NCBI RefSeq assembly: GCF_009708035.1 | Contig: NZ_WMBQ01000002.1 | Span: forward strand, 1,054,001-1,118,000 | DNA from: Hyphomicrobium album | GTDB taxonomy: Bacteria > Pseudomonadota > Alphaproteobacteria > Rhizobiales > Hyphomicrobiaceae | Reading direction: 5' to 3' | Length of the DNA stretch: 64,000 nt | In this document: positions 51,189 through 59,486 of the stretch, piece after piece | Numbering within the stretch: the stretch's first letter is position 1 | Layout of the letters: each line of letters begins with the position of its first letter | Notes under the pieces: generated by a model | The model's database searches: none | Seen by the model: only the letters and a program-made list of their open reading frames with translations | Told to the model about the DNA's origin: nothing | Made by a program: the position numbers and the translations under genes

Positions 51189-52163
51189 ATGCCCCGTCCA
51201 GTCACGCGGCTTATGATGTCATTGACGGCGATGCTGGGAAGCATCGCCGTTGCCGTTTCCGGGGCCGCCGAATCCGCCAAGACCGTCAGCGAGGCTTTCG
51301 TCACAAACCAAACGGGTGACTCGCTCAGCGTCGTGTCGCTTAGCGATATGAAGTCCGTGGCTGAGATCGCCATTGGCGGCAAACCCGCAGGCATCGCCAT
51401 GTCCCCCGACGGCAAGCTCGCCTACGTTACATCGCCGGAGAGCAAGGAAGTCGTCGTCGTGGACGCGCGGGCACGCAAAGTCGCCAACCGCTTCAAAGTC
51501 GGCGAGGCGCCGCTCGGCATCGCGGCGCATCCGACGAACGGACGCCTCTACGTGGCCGACTGGTTCACGCATTCGATCTCGGTGGTCGATCCTGGGGCGG
51601 GAAAGGTCATCGCGCAAATTCCCGTCGGGGAATCGCCCTCGGGCCTCGCGGTGACGCCGGACGGCAGACTTTTGCTGAGCGCCGACCGGGACAGCGACCA
51701 GGTGTCGATCATCGACACCGCAACCAACGCGCGACTGGGAACGGTGGCCGTCGGCAAGCGCCCCTTCGGCGTGACGATCGACGCCGGAGGAACGCGGGCC
51801 TACACCGCAAACGTCGCCAGCGACGACATGAGCGTCATCGATATCGCCGCGGGAAAGAGCGTCGGCACGGTCGCCGTCGGACACCGACCCTATGCGGTGG
51901 CCCTCTCCTCGGGGCGGGCCTTCGTCACCAACCAGTACGCGGGCACCGTCAGCGTCGTTGAGCTCGACGGCCTAAGGGTCGTGCAGACCATCGAGGTCGG
52001 CGATCACCCCGAGGGGATCGCGATCGATCCCTCCGCTGCCAACATCTACGTTGCCTGTTGGTTCGACAACGTCCTGATGCGGATAGACACTGCCAAGCTG
52101 GCCATAACGGGCGAGGCCGCCGTCGGCGACGGCCCCCGGGCTTTCGGGCTGTTTTTGCGCTGA
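51189..52163 (+). CDS. Secreted YVTN beta-propeller protein
   Basis: 324 residues. A signal peptide (SLTAMLGSIAVAVSGAAESA) is followed by about seven blades with the YVTN pattern: AFVTNQTGDSLSVVSLSDMK, PDGKLAYVTSPESKEVVVVD, GRLYVADWFTHSISVVDPGA, RAYTANVASDDMSVIDIAAG and RAFVTNQYAGTVSVVELDG. Such propellers accompany PQQ enzymes. It is likely an accessory in the periplasmic methanol system, co-transcribed with the MxaD-like gene, but it has no visible catalytic residues. Confidence 0.78.
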   Translation: MPRPVTRLMMSLTAMLGSIAVAVSGAAESAKTVSEAFVTNQTGDSLSVVSLSDMKSVAEIAIGGKPAGIAMSPDGKLAYVTSPESKEVVVVDARARKVANRFKVGEAPLGIAAHPTNGRLYVADWFTHSISVVDPGAGKVIAQIPVGESPSGLAVTPDGRLLLSADRDSDQVSIIDTATNARLGTVAVGKRPFGVTIDAGGTRAYTANVASDDMSVIDIAAGKSVGTVAVGHRPYAVALSSGRAFVTNQYAGTVSVVELDGLRVVQTIEVGDHPEGIAIDPSAANIYVACWFDNVLMRIDTAKLAITGEAAVGDGPRAFGLFLR

Positions 52164-52340
52164 AACTCCGTCGGTCCCCTGACGTATCTTGCGGTGCAGC
52201 GTTCACGCCCCCGTCAACCGAATGACCAAACGTTAAGGTCGGGCCTGTTTACGGGTGTGCATTCCGAAGGCTAAAACGGGCGCGAAAAGCAACAACGTTA
52301 CGTTTGCGTGGCAACGATCTCTAGGAAGGAAGCGTTACTC

Positions 52341-53075
52341 ATGCGGTTCTATGGTTTGGGTGCTGCGATTGTCGTCGCTGCCCTTGCAGTCGGGTTCCAT
52401 GCTGTGAGCGTCAAAGCCGCCGACGATCCAAAGCCGGCTGAGGCAGCGGCGTCCGGTCAGCCGAAGGCGACCGACCTCATCTTCGAGCACAAGCATCTGG
52501 CGAAGGTCGAGCCCGGCAAGCAGATCGACTACAAGTTCAATCGCAAGGTCAGCGATCCGAAAATTCTCGGCGTGCCGTACTCCGATGACATTACGTTGAA
52601 GGTCGTCGCCGACAAGGAAGACGGCAAGAAGGACGTCGAACTGCAGATCTATACGGGCGACCGCGCTCGGGAGCTGCAGAAGCTCGAGAAGTTTTCGATC
52701 AATCCGGTATTCGCGGTGTTCTTCTCGCAGGCCGTGAGCACGTTCAGTCAGCTCGCTGGCGGTCAAGTGAACTACCTGCAGCGCAGCTTCTCGGATGGCT
52801 GGCTGAAGGCCAAGGTCGAACCGATCCAGGTCGACTACAACGGCAAGAAGATCAACGCCTATCGCATTTCCATGACGCCGTACGCCGGCGACAAATTCGA
52901 AACCAAGATGCAGGGGTGGGAAGGCGCCAAATACCAGGTCACCGTCAGCGACGAGGTGCCCGGCGAGATCGTCGATCTCTTCGCCACCTATCACAACCGC
53001 TACCCGCCGGCGATTTTGAACATGAGCGAGCGTATTACGCTTGCCGGCATCACAGGATTGGAGGCTCAGCAATGA
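52341..53075 (+). CDS. Uncharacterised periplasmic protein in the methanol region
   Basis: 244 residues from the ATG at 52341 (TAGGAAGGAAGCGTTACTC upstream). Signal peptide (LGAAIVVAALAVGFHAVSVKA), then a mature domain rich in Lys and Asp with FEHKHLAKVEPGKQIDYKFN, YSDDITLKVVADKEDGKKD, and PVFAVFFSQAVSTFSQLAGG. The pattern is beta-rich and resembles proteins that release polymer or lipid, but no family is recognised. It overlaps the next gene by four bases and belongs with it. Location between MxaD and the SoxYZ-like carrier suggests a C1-related role. Confidence 0.62.
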   Translation: MRFYGLGAAIVVAALAVGFHAVSVKAADDPKPAEAAASGQPKATDLIFEHKHLAKVEPGKQIDYKFNRKVSDPKILGVPYSDDITLKVVADKEDGKKDVELQIYTGDRARELQKLEKFSINPVFAVFFSQAVSTFSQLAGGQVNYLQRSFSDGWLKAKVEPIQVDYNGKKINAYRISMTPYAGDKFETKMQGWEGAKYQVTVSDEVPGEIVDLFATYHNRYPPAILNMSERITLAGITGLEAQQ

Positions 53076-53434
53076 GGAAGGGCATCCTTGCGGTCGCGTT
53101 CGCCGCGCTGATCGCGACTGGGACGGCGGCAATCGCCGAGACGTCGGTGAAGCTGCCGCCGAACGACTACCCGACGGCGGCGCGCGCCGACTACGTGTTT
53201 GCCTGCATGCAGACCAACGGGCAAAACCGCATGGTTCTCGACAAGTGCGCCTGCTCCATCGACCAGATCGCGGCGCTCCTGCCCTATGCAGACTATGAGG
53301 CCGCCGAGACGATCATGTCGGTACGCCAGAAGGGCGGCGAGAGCGTCGCGATGTTCAATAGCTTCGCGCCGCTGCTGGAGAAGGTGAAGAACATGAAGCG
53401 GGCGCAGGTCGAAGCGGAGCTTCGCTGCTTCTGA
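53072..53434 (+). CDS. Small uncharacterised periplasmic protein, coupled to the previous gene
   Basis: 120 residues. Its ATG overlaps the preceding stop (ATGA). The signal peptide RKGILAVAFAALIATGTAAIA is followed by ADYVFACMQTNGQNRMVLDK and CACSIDQIAALLPYADYEAA. Three Cys lie near the middle (CMQ, CACS) and one at the C-terminal RCF. The pattern is helical, with Cys perhaps forming disulfides. No heme motif (no CxxCH). The family is not recognised. A strong terminator follows at 53492. Confidence 0.63.
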   Translation: MRKGILAVAFAALIATGTAAIAETSVKLPPNDYPTAARADYVFACMQTNGQNRMVLDKCACSIDQIAALLPYADYEAAETIMSVRQKGGESVAMFNSFAPLLEKVKNMKRAQVEAELRCF

Positions 53435-53491
53435 ACCGAGCGGAGCTTCGCTGCTCTTAGTGAGGCGCCGCTTCGCGGTATCTGGACAAAC

Positions 53492-53522
53492 AAAAAGGGC
53501 GCCTCCTGGGGCGCCCTTTTTC
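53492..53522 (+). terminator. Rho-independent terminator
   Basis: AAAAAGGGCGCC, a short TCCTGG loop, GGCGCCCTTTTTC. The stem is flanked by A and T runs, so it can work on both strands. It separates the plus-strand operon from the convergent SoxYZ-like gene. Confidence 0.85.
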
Positions 53523-53536
53523 TTGTGGTTTCGAAG

Positions 53537-54352
53537 TCAGGAGGCTTTGCCGGCCGAGGTGGCGGTAAACACCTTGCCGTCGCTATCCTTGGCGATGACC
53601 TCGATCAAATCCTCGCTGCCGGGGGCGAAGGTGAAACGGAAATTGGGATTCTCGGAAATCGAGATGCCACCCTCCATCTTGAAGATGCGCGCCCCGTCAC
53701 GCTTCACGTCCATCTCCTGCACGATTTTCATCGGCGTGTATTGGCGCGTGACCTGATCCATCTGCATGCCCGTGAAGTTCGGGTGGCGGATCATCACTTG
53801 CGCCTCGCGCTGGGGCGGCGTTTGCGCCTTCAGCGCCGGATCATCGAAAGTGCGCACCTGCATCTTGCCGAGGTTGGCGAATGCCTCATCCGCATCCTTC
53901 GAGGCGGCCGCGGAGCATCCGCCCGACGCTTTCACAAAGTTGGTCGCCATGTGCAACTTGCCGTCCGCCGTCTCAACGATCGCGCGGATGTTGGAATACA
54001 TGTCGACCCGGACGCGGGTCGACAGCATCCGATCGCCGGTGCCGGCGGCCTCCCCGAATTTGAAGGTCGCGGCGACGGGGACTGGGTTCTTGTCGATCAC
54101 TAGCGTGAGGGTCTTCACCTCGCCGACGCTCGCCGGAATGCGCATCGTGACGGGCACCACCGCGGCGTCCTCGGCGCGGTAAGGCGTCTCGAGCGACACT
54201 GTTTTGTCCTCGACCACCTCGCGGCCGTCGAAAACGTTGCGGCGGATGTCCTGCCACGCCGCATCGTCGGCGGCGACGGCGGGGGTCACCACCGCCAACG
54301 CCAATACAGCAGTTAGCGCTGATTTCCCCCAGTTGCATCTTGTCGTGTGCAT
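53537..54352 (-). CDS. Quinoprotein dehydrogenase-associated SoxYZ-like carrier protein
   Basis: 271 residues with a signal peptide (LTAVLALAVVTPAVA). The first domain is SoxY-like, with FVKASGGCSAAASKDADEAF, where the Cys stands in for the SoxY carrier Cys in a GGC-type segment. A second SoxZ-like domain follows (QTPPQREAQVMIRHPNFTGM and a later NPNFRFTF). The family is seen only beside PQQ dehydrogenases and is thought to carry a sulfur or electron-transfer adduct. The biochemical role is unproven. It is probably co-transcribed with the metallohydrolase gene upstream on this strand. Confidence 0.86.
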   Translation of the reverse strand: MHTTRCNWGKSALTAVLALAVVTPAVAADDAAWQDIRRNVFDGREVVEDKTVSLETPYRAEDAAVVPVTMRIPASVGEVKTLTLVIDKNPVPVAATFKFGEAAGTGDRMLSTRVRVDMYSNIRAIVETADGKLHMATNFVKASGGCSAAASKDADEAFANLGKMQVRTFDDPALKAQTPPQREAQVMIRHPNFTGMQMDQVTRQYTPMKIVQEMDVKRDGARIFKMEGGISISENPNFRFTFAPGSEDLIEVIAKDSDGKVFTATSAGKAS

Positions 54353-54382
54353 GGCAGTTCTCTCCCGCCGCTCAGAATCCGA

Positions 54383-55375
54383 TCATTCCCACTCTAGTTC
54401 GGCGAAGGCGGCTGAAACGTTGCGTGCATGATACTCTTTGAACAGAAGCCACGCATCTTTTTCAGAAAGGCCGACCTTCTCCGCCGCCTCGGCCAGCGTC
54501 TTTCCTTGCTTGATCATCGTGCGCACCTCGTCCGCTACGGTGCTGAGGTAGCGCTTCTCCGCGTCCAAGGCTGATGGCCAGGGCATCGACGCCGGACCGT
54601 GCCCAGGCACGGCAAGCTTGATGTCGCCCCGCGCGGCGAGCTTGTCGATGAGGGTCAGCCAGCCGCGGATCGATCCATCGAGCGCTGGAACGTGCTTGGA
54701 GAAGAGAAGGTCACCAAGGAACATCGTGCCCGTCTTGTCGTCGAGAACGGTGACGTCGTTGTCGGTATGTGCCGTTGCATAGGCCTCAACCGACAACTTG
54801 CGGTCGCCGAGATCGAGCTCCTGCTTGTCCTTGACGAGGTCGGTCGGCGGGATGAGGCGCGTGCCGTCGAAGGCGTCGCCGAGCAGTTCCTTGTTGATCG
54901 CAAGATAGCGTTCGGCGCGTGCTGCCAGCCCGCGCGGAAGCTTGGCGTGGCCGACAAAGACGGGCTTCTCGTCCTCGAATGCGACGTTTCCGAAGACGTG
55001 ATCGGGGTGCATGTGCGTGTTGATCACGTACTTGATCGGCAGCTTGGTGCGCGCGCGGATGGCGGCGAGCAGGGCGCGCCCGACGCGCGGGCTGCCGCCC
55101 GTATCGATGACGGCGACGCCGTCGCGGCCGACAATGAAGCCGGCGTTCGCCGTGTCGCCGGAGTTGCGCGGGGTGAAGATTTCGTAGCGCCCCTGATGCA
55201 CGAACACGCCCGGCGCGACTTCGCTCACGCTGAGCGGTTGCTCGGCTTTGAACGGAGCCTCATCCAGCGCTGCGAGCGGCGTCGCCAGAGCGGTCACAGC
55301 ACCCATAAGGAGCAACGCTGTAACGTTCGGGAAAAACTCCCGAATCCAGGTTCCCCAGCTTGCTCGATGACGCAT
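54383..55375 (-). CDS. Quinoprotein relay system zinc metallohydrolase (MBL fold, type 2)
   Basis: 330 residues from the ATG at 55375 (ACGAGGTTCAG upstream). It begins with a hydrophobic signal (VTALLLMGAVTALATPLAA), then the metallo-beta-lactamase fold: NAGFIVGRDGVAVIDTGGSP, the zinc site THMHPDHVFGNV (HxHxDH), ATAHTDNDVTVLDDKTGTM and VPGHGPASMP. The C-terminal region has a short helical tail. It resembles the SoxH-related protein paired with SoxYZ-like carriers in PQQ systems. It diverges from xoxF across a 500-base control region. Confidence 0.88.
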   Translation of the reverse strand: MRHRASWGTWIREFFPNVTALLLMGAVTALATPLAALDEAPFKAEQPLSVSEVAPGVFVHQGRYEIFTPRNSGDTANAGFIVGRDGVAVIDTGGSPRVGRALLAAIRARTKLPIKYVINTHMHPDHVFGNVAFEDEKPVFVGHAKLPRGLAARAERYLAINKELLGDAFDGTRLIPPTDLVKDKQELDLGDRKLSVEAYATAHTDNDVTVLDDKTGTMFLGDLLFSKHVPALDGSIRGWLTLIDKLAARGDIKLAVPGHGPASMPWPSALDAEKRYLSTVADEVRTMIKQGKTLAEAAEKVGLSEKDAWLLFKEYHARNVSAAFAELEWE

Positions 55376-55876
55376 CTGAACCTCGTTTGAATCTGCTCGC
55401 GATCGATCACGCGCGCGAGAGCGCCGCGTGAGACTCGTCACACCGTCCCGCCACACCGGTAAATGCGCGGTCCTGCGCACGATGGTGGCGTAGCCTCCCG
55501 TTGGATGACAGCGGTATGACGACTTATTCAACAAAATCGGCTCCAGTTCAGAAGGTTGTCGTGCGTCGCACAATTTTTCTGTGCAGCGCAACAAACCGCG
55601 ATGGGACACGGCGGAATTTACGTCAACGATCTTGTCCTATTCACGGACGCGTGAATTTTCGTTACCCAGGTGTCTTGCAGCCGAGAAAAAAAAGTGCGTA
55701 GATGTGCCGCGGTGTGACACGGCATCCGGGACTGACTGGCATCCGCTAGTACGTCCAGGTCGATCGCCACAAGGGATTAGAAGGGGCAAACCCCATCCCA
55801 TAAAAAATAGGGTGTGAGGCGCTGCTGTTCACCACCGCTGCAAGCGTGGCAAGAACCTTAAAATGGAGGAAGCGCA
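55376..55876. promoter_or_regulatory. Divergent control region between relay genes and xoxF
   Basis: A non-coding 501-base region. A long imperfect inverted repeat at 55554-55597 pairs GGTTGTCGTGCGTCGCACA with TGTGCAGCGCAACAAACC around a T-rich centre. A second, short palindrome at 55701-55726 reads GATG..CCG..GTGT-g-ACAC..GG..CATC. An A-tract (55685-55693) lies between. These are candidate operators. The last 20 bases carry the GGAGGAAGCG ribosome site of xoxF. No clean sigma-70 pair is identified. Confidence 0.5.
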
Positions 55877-57697
55877 ATGCGCAAAAGCGTATTCGCAGGT
55901 GCTTTGGTTGCGACGGCTGCCCTCGCGGCACCGGCGTTTGCCAATGATAGCGTTATCAAGTGTATCGCTGACGACAATAACTGGTGCATGCAGCAAGGCA
56001 ACTACGATGCCACCCGTTATTCGAACCTCGACCAGATCAACACGAAGAACGTCGGCAGCATGAAGGTTGCTTGGACGTTCTCGACCGGCGTGCTTCGCGG
56101 TCACGAGGGTTCGCCCCTCGTCATCGGCAGCATGATGTATCTCCACACTCCGTTCCCGAACATCGTGTACGCCCTCAACCTCGATGACGAGAACAAGATC
56201 GTTTGGAAGTACGAGCCGAAGCAGGATCCGTCCGTGATCCCGGTTATGTGCTGCGACACCGTCAACCGCGGTCTGCAGTATGCCGATGGCAAGCTCTTCC
56301 TGCACCAGGCTGACACGACCCTCGTGGCTCTCGATGCCAAGTCCGGCAAAGAGGTCTGGAAGGCCGTCAACGGCGATCCGAAGCGCGGCGAGACCGGCAC
56401 TGGTGCCGCCATCGTCGTTGGCGACGTCGTCATGATCGGTGTGTCGGGTGCCGAGTTCGGCGTCCGCTGCTTCTTCACCGGCTACGACATCAACAGCGGC
56501 AAGATGCTGTGGCGTGGCTACTCGATGGGTCCGGACTCGGACATCCTGTTCAACCCCGAGAAGACGATGTCTCTCGGCAAGCCGGTTGGCAAGGACTCGT
56601 CCCTCAAGACCTGGACTGGCGACCAGTGGAAGCTGGGCGGCGGTTCGATCTGGGGCTGGTACGCCTGGGATCAGAAGCTGAACCTCGTCTACTACGGCAC
56701 GGGCAACCCGTCGACGTGGAACCCGGCTCAGCGCGCTGGACCGGATGGCAAGCAGATCGACCAGAAGTGGTCGATGTCCATCATCGCTCGTAACCCGCAG
56801 ACCGGCGAGGCCGCCTGGGCATACCAGATGACCCCGTTCGACGAGTGGGACTTCGACGGCGTCAACGAGATGATCCTCGTCGACGACATGGACGTGAAGG
56901 GTTCGAAGCACAACGTGCTCGTGCACTTCGACCGTAACGGTCTTGGCTACACGGTTGACCGCAAGTCTGGTCTCCCGCTGGTCGCCGAGAAGTATGACCC
57001 GGCCGTCAACTGGACGACTGGCGTCGACCTCGACCCCAAGAGCGAGAAGTATGGCCGCCCCGCGGTCGTGGCTTCGAAGTCCACGTTCCTCAACGGCCAG
57101 GACGTCAACACGACCGACGTCTGCCCGGCCGCTCTGGGCACGAAGGACCAGCAGCCTGCTGCTTACTCGCCTCTGACGAAGCTCTTCTACGTGCCGACGA
57201 ACCACGTCTGCATGGACTATGAGCCCTTCAAGGTCGAGTACACCGCCGGCCAGCCCTACGTTGGCGCCACGCTGTCCATGTATCCGCCGAAGGGCGAGAG
57301 CCACATGGGCAACTTCATCGCGTGGGATGCTTCCAAGGGTAAGATCGTCTGGTCGAACAAGGAGCAGTTCTCGGTTTGGTCGGGTGTTCTCACGACCGCT
57401 GGCGGCATCGCCTGCGTCGGCACCCTCGAGGGCTACTTCAAGTGCGTCGATCAGAAGGACGGCAAGGAGCTGTACAAGAACCGCACTCCTTCCGGCATCA
57501 TCGGCAACGCCTTCACCTACGGTCACAAGGGCAAGCAGTACATCGGCATCTTCTCGGGTGTTGGTGGCTGGGCTGGCATCGGCCTCGCGGCTGGTCTCAC
57601 CAACCCGACCGACGGTCTCGGCGCCGTTGGTGGCTACGCTGGTCTGAACAGCTACACCGCTCTCGGTGGCTCGCTGACGATCTGGACGCTGCCATAA
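55877..57697 (+). CDS. xoxF: Lanthanide-dependent methanol dehydrogenase XoxF
   Basis: 606 residues with a signal peptide ending AFA-N. This eight-blade PQQ propeller oxidises methanol in the periplasm. Residues in view: the vicinal Cys125-Cys126 disulfide ([10 protein letters not shown]), a PQQ/metal-contact GAEFGVR with Glu193, GTGNPS with Asn277, and PFDEWDFDG with catalytic Asp325 and the extra Asp327 that binds a rare-earth ion. Calcium MxaF enzymes have Ala at the last position, so this is XoxF. It ends in the usual SLTIWTLP. Codon use is shifted towards GGT, GCT and GTT compared with neighbours, as expected for a highly expressed gene. No mxaF or small subunit is in the window. Confidence 0.97.
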   Translation: MRKSVFAGALVATAALAAPAFANDSVIKCIADDNNWCMQQGNYDATRYSNLDQINTKNVGSMKVAWTFSTGVLRGHEGSPLVIGSMMYLHTPFPNIVYALNLDDENKIVWKYEPKQDPSVIPVMCCDTVNRGLQYADGKLFLHQADTTLVALDAKSGKEVWKAVNGDPKRGETGTGAAIVVGDVVMIGVSGAEFGVRCFFTGYDINSGKMLWRGYSMGPDSDILFNPEKTMSLGKPVGKDSSLKTWTGDQWKLGGGSIWGWYAWDQKLNLVYYGTGNPSTWNPAQRAGPDGKQIDQKWSMSIIARNPQTGEAAWAYQMTPFDEWDFDGVNEMILVDDMDVKGSKHNVLVHFDRNGLGYTVDRKSGLPLVAEKYDPAVNWTTGVDLDPKSEKYGRPAVVASKSTFLNGQDVNTTDVCPAALGTKDQQPAAYSPLTKLFYVPTNHVCMDYEPFKVEYTAGQPYVGATLSMYPPKGESHMGNFIAWDASKGKIVWSNKEQFSVWSGVLTTAGGIACVGTLEGYFKCVDQKDGKELYKNRTPSGIIGNAFTYGHKGKQYIGIFSGVGGWAGIGLAAGLTNPTDGLGAVGGYAGLNSYTALGGSLTIWTLP

Positions 57698-57719
57698 GCT
57701 GACGTCACGACAATGGGGG

Positions 57720-57743
57720 CCGGCGCGGGATTTCCCGCGCCGG
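57720..57743 (+). terminator. GC-rich hairpin between xoxF and xoxG
   Basis: CCGGCGCGGG, loop ATTT, CCCGCGCCGG, 22 bases after the xoxF stop, followed by TCTTCTCT. It could attenuate read-through or stabilise the xoxF mRNA 3' end, leaving xoxG on its own promoter. Confidence 0.6.
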
Positions 57744-57821
57744 TCTTCTCTGTGACTGGAACAAGCCCGGATCAATGGGCGCTTGTGCACCGCACTGTCA
57801 TCACGCTGCACCGCAACATGC

Positions 57822-57846
57822 GGAACGCTATGACATTTTGCCCGTT
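57822..57846 (+). promoter_or_regulatory. Candidate EcfG promoter directly upstream of xoxG
   Basis: GGAAC (57822-57826), 16 bases, CGTT (57843-57846), an exact consensus match in the 230-base gap between xoxF and xoxG. It would give a 5' leader of about 75 bases before the GTG at 57928. Confidence 0.55.
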
Positions 57847-57927
57847 GCACACTCTCATCGACCCGCCCAAATGGTCATCGTATCGATGCCAGCATTACCT
57901 GCCGGCGAAAGCACATAGGGGAAACGC

Positions 57928-58557
57928 GTGAGAAGGATTAGTTTGGCGGTCGTGACGGCCATTGCCCTCGGTGGCGTCTATTGGTCGGCCATCGCGCAAG
58001 ATGCCAAGGAGCCCGCGAAGAAAGAGGCTCCTGCCCCTGCAGCCGGTGCCGAAGTGCAGCCAGGCCTGCAGAAGGAAGCTACCCTGGCGGACGGCTGCAT
58101 CAGCCAAGAGGGCGCTGAGTTCAAGGACGGCAAATGGGTTCTGCCGGATGGCACGCCGACCTTCCGCGTTTGTCACAAAGATGGTGGCGCCTTCGTCGTC
58201 GATTGGGCGACCTATAACGGCTACCGCCGCTATCATGGCGAGTGCCACGTCTGCCATGGCCCCAACGGCCTCGGCTCCACCTACGCTCCGGCGCTGGCGG
58301 ACTCGCTGAAGAGCATGCCCTACGGTGATTTTCTCGGCGTCGTCGCCTCGGGCCGCGTTCGCGACGCCGCCGGCACAAAGTTCGTCATGCCCGCCTTCGG
58401 CGACAACAAGAACGTGATGTGCTTCATCAACGACTTGTATGCTTACTTGAAGGCTCGCTCGAGCGGCGCCTTGCCCGCCGGGCAGCTCGGCGGTCGCAAT
58501 CGCGATGAAAAGCCCGAACAGGCAAAAGCAGAAGAGAAGGCTTGCCTTGGTAGCTAA
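57928..58557 (+). CDS. xoxG: Cytochrome c XoxG (methanol-metabolism c-type cytochrome)
   Basis: 209 residues from the GTG at 57928, preceded by AGGGGAAACGC. The signal segment RRISLAVVTAIALGGVYWSA is followed by a Pro/Ala linker. The heme site is YHGECHVCHGPNGLGSTYAP (CxxCH), and a probable axial Met lies in KFVMPAFGD. This is the XoxG-type electron acceptor of XoxF. The C-terminal tail is charged and non-conserved. xoxJ begins inside its 3' end. Confidence 0.93.
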   Translation: MRRISLAVVTAIALGGVYWSAIAQDAKEPAKKEAPAPAAGAEVQPGLQKEATLADGCISQEGAEFKDGKWVLPDGTPTFRVCHKDGGAFVVDWATYNGYRRYHGECHVCHGPNGLGSTYAPALADSLKSMPYGDFLGVVASGRVRDAAGTKFVMPAFGDNKNVMCFINDLYAYLKARSSGALPAGQLGGRNRDEKPEQAKAEEKACLGS

Positions 58558-59416
58558 AAATTCCAGTCTCAATAAGCTCGCCGGGGCCGCAATTTGCGGC
58601 CTCGGCTTTCTCACCGCCCTGACGAGCGCGGCATTTGCCGTGGAAGGTCACCGCTCCGACCTCGTCAATCGCCAGGTGCTCCGCGTCTGCGCCGATCCGG
58701 CGAACATGCCTTTCTCGAACGAAAAAGAAGAAGGTTTCGAGAATAAGATCGCGCACATCATCGCCGAAGAGCTCAAGGTACCCGTCACGTACACGTGGTT
58801 CCCGCAAGCCACCGGCTTCACGCGCAACACTCTTCTCGCCAAGCGCTGCGATGTGATCATCGGAACCGGGCAAGGCGACGAGTTGGTTCTCAATACCAAT
58901 GCGCTTTACCGCTCCGCCTACGCGCTGATCTACAAGCCCGGCACCGGGCTCGACGGCGTCGAGAGCATTTTCGACCCCAAGCTGAAGGGTAAGCGCGTCG
59001 GCGCCGTGCAGGGCACACCGTCGGCCACGCTGATCGCCAAAGCCGGGCTGATGGACAAGGCGCGTCCCTACCGCCTGATGGTCGACCGCCGCTACGACGA
59101 TCCCTCGGCCGACATGGTCAAGGACATCCGCTCGGGCGAGATCGATGCCGGCGTGATGTGGGGACCGATTGCGGGTTACTATGGCTCGCACAACGGCGAC
59201 AAGTTGACGGTCGTGCCGCTCACGAAGGACGTGGACAAGGCAGGGCGGCTCGACTTCCGCATCACCATGGGCGTTCGCCAGGGCGACGATCTCTGGAAGC
59301 GTCAGCTCAATGACATCATCCGCAAGCGGCAGGCGGACATCGACAAGGTGCTGCTTGAGTACGGCGTGCCGATGATCGATGAAGACAGCAAGCCTATCAC
59401 CAGCCCGCGGAGCTGA
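58505..59416 (+). CDS. xoxJ: Periplasmic solute-binding-type protein XoxJ
   Basis: 303 residues. The family is a periplasmic binding-protein fold with no ABC transporter of its own. It begins VLRVCADPANMPFSNEKEEG, then FPQATGFTRNTLLAKRCDVI, IGTGQGDELVLNT and VGAVQGTPSATLIAK. XoxJ is proposed to help activate XoxF. The ATG at 58505 overlaps xoxG by 53 bases but has no clear ribosome site. A TTG at 58547, with GAGAAGG in front, would make a better signal peptide (VAKNSSLNKLAGAAICGLGF) and overlap only 11 bases. Confidence 0.9.
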   Translation: MKSPNRQKQKRRLALVAKNSSLNKLAGAAICGLGFLTALTSAAFAVEGHRSDLVNRQVLRVCADPANMPFSNEKEEGFENKIAHIIAEELKVPVTYTWFPQATGFTRNTLLAKRCDVIIGTGQGDELVLNTNALYRSAYALIYKPGTGLDGVESIFDPKLKGKRVGAVQGTPSATLIAKAGLMDKARPYRLMVDRRYDDPSADMVKDIRSGEIDAGVMWGPIAGYYGSHNGDKLTVVPLTKDVDKAGRLDFRITMGVRQGDDLWKRQLNDIIRKRQADIDKVLLEYGVPMIDEDSKPITSPRS

Positions 59417-59486
59417 TACGGAGGCGCCGCACGAATCCGCCGTGCGGCCCTCGTTCCCTCATTCCAAGGCACCAAATCCTCCAACG

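Noticed and set aside
53410-53460. Short direct repeat AGCGGAGCTTCGCTGCT at the end of the small periplasmic gene
   Set aside because: Two copies only, about 23 bases apart; likely a local slippage duplication with no further structure.
55877-57697. Identity as calcium-dependent MxaF
   Set aside because: The residue two after the catalytic Asp is Asp327, not Ala, and XoxG/XoxJ genes follow; there is no mxaI small subunit.
55829-57850. Long open frame on the minus strand opposite xoxF
   Set aside because: It mirrors the codon structure of xoxF, has no ribosome site or recognisable domain, and is a composition artefact of a GC-rich gene.
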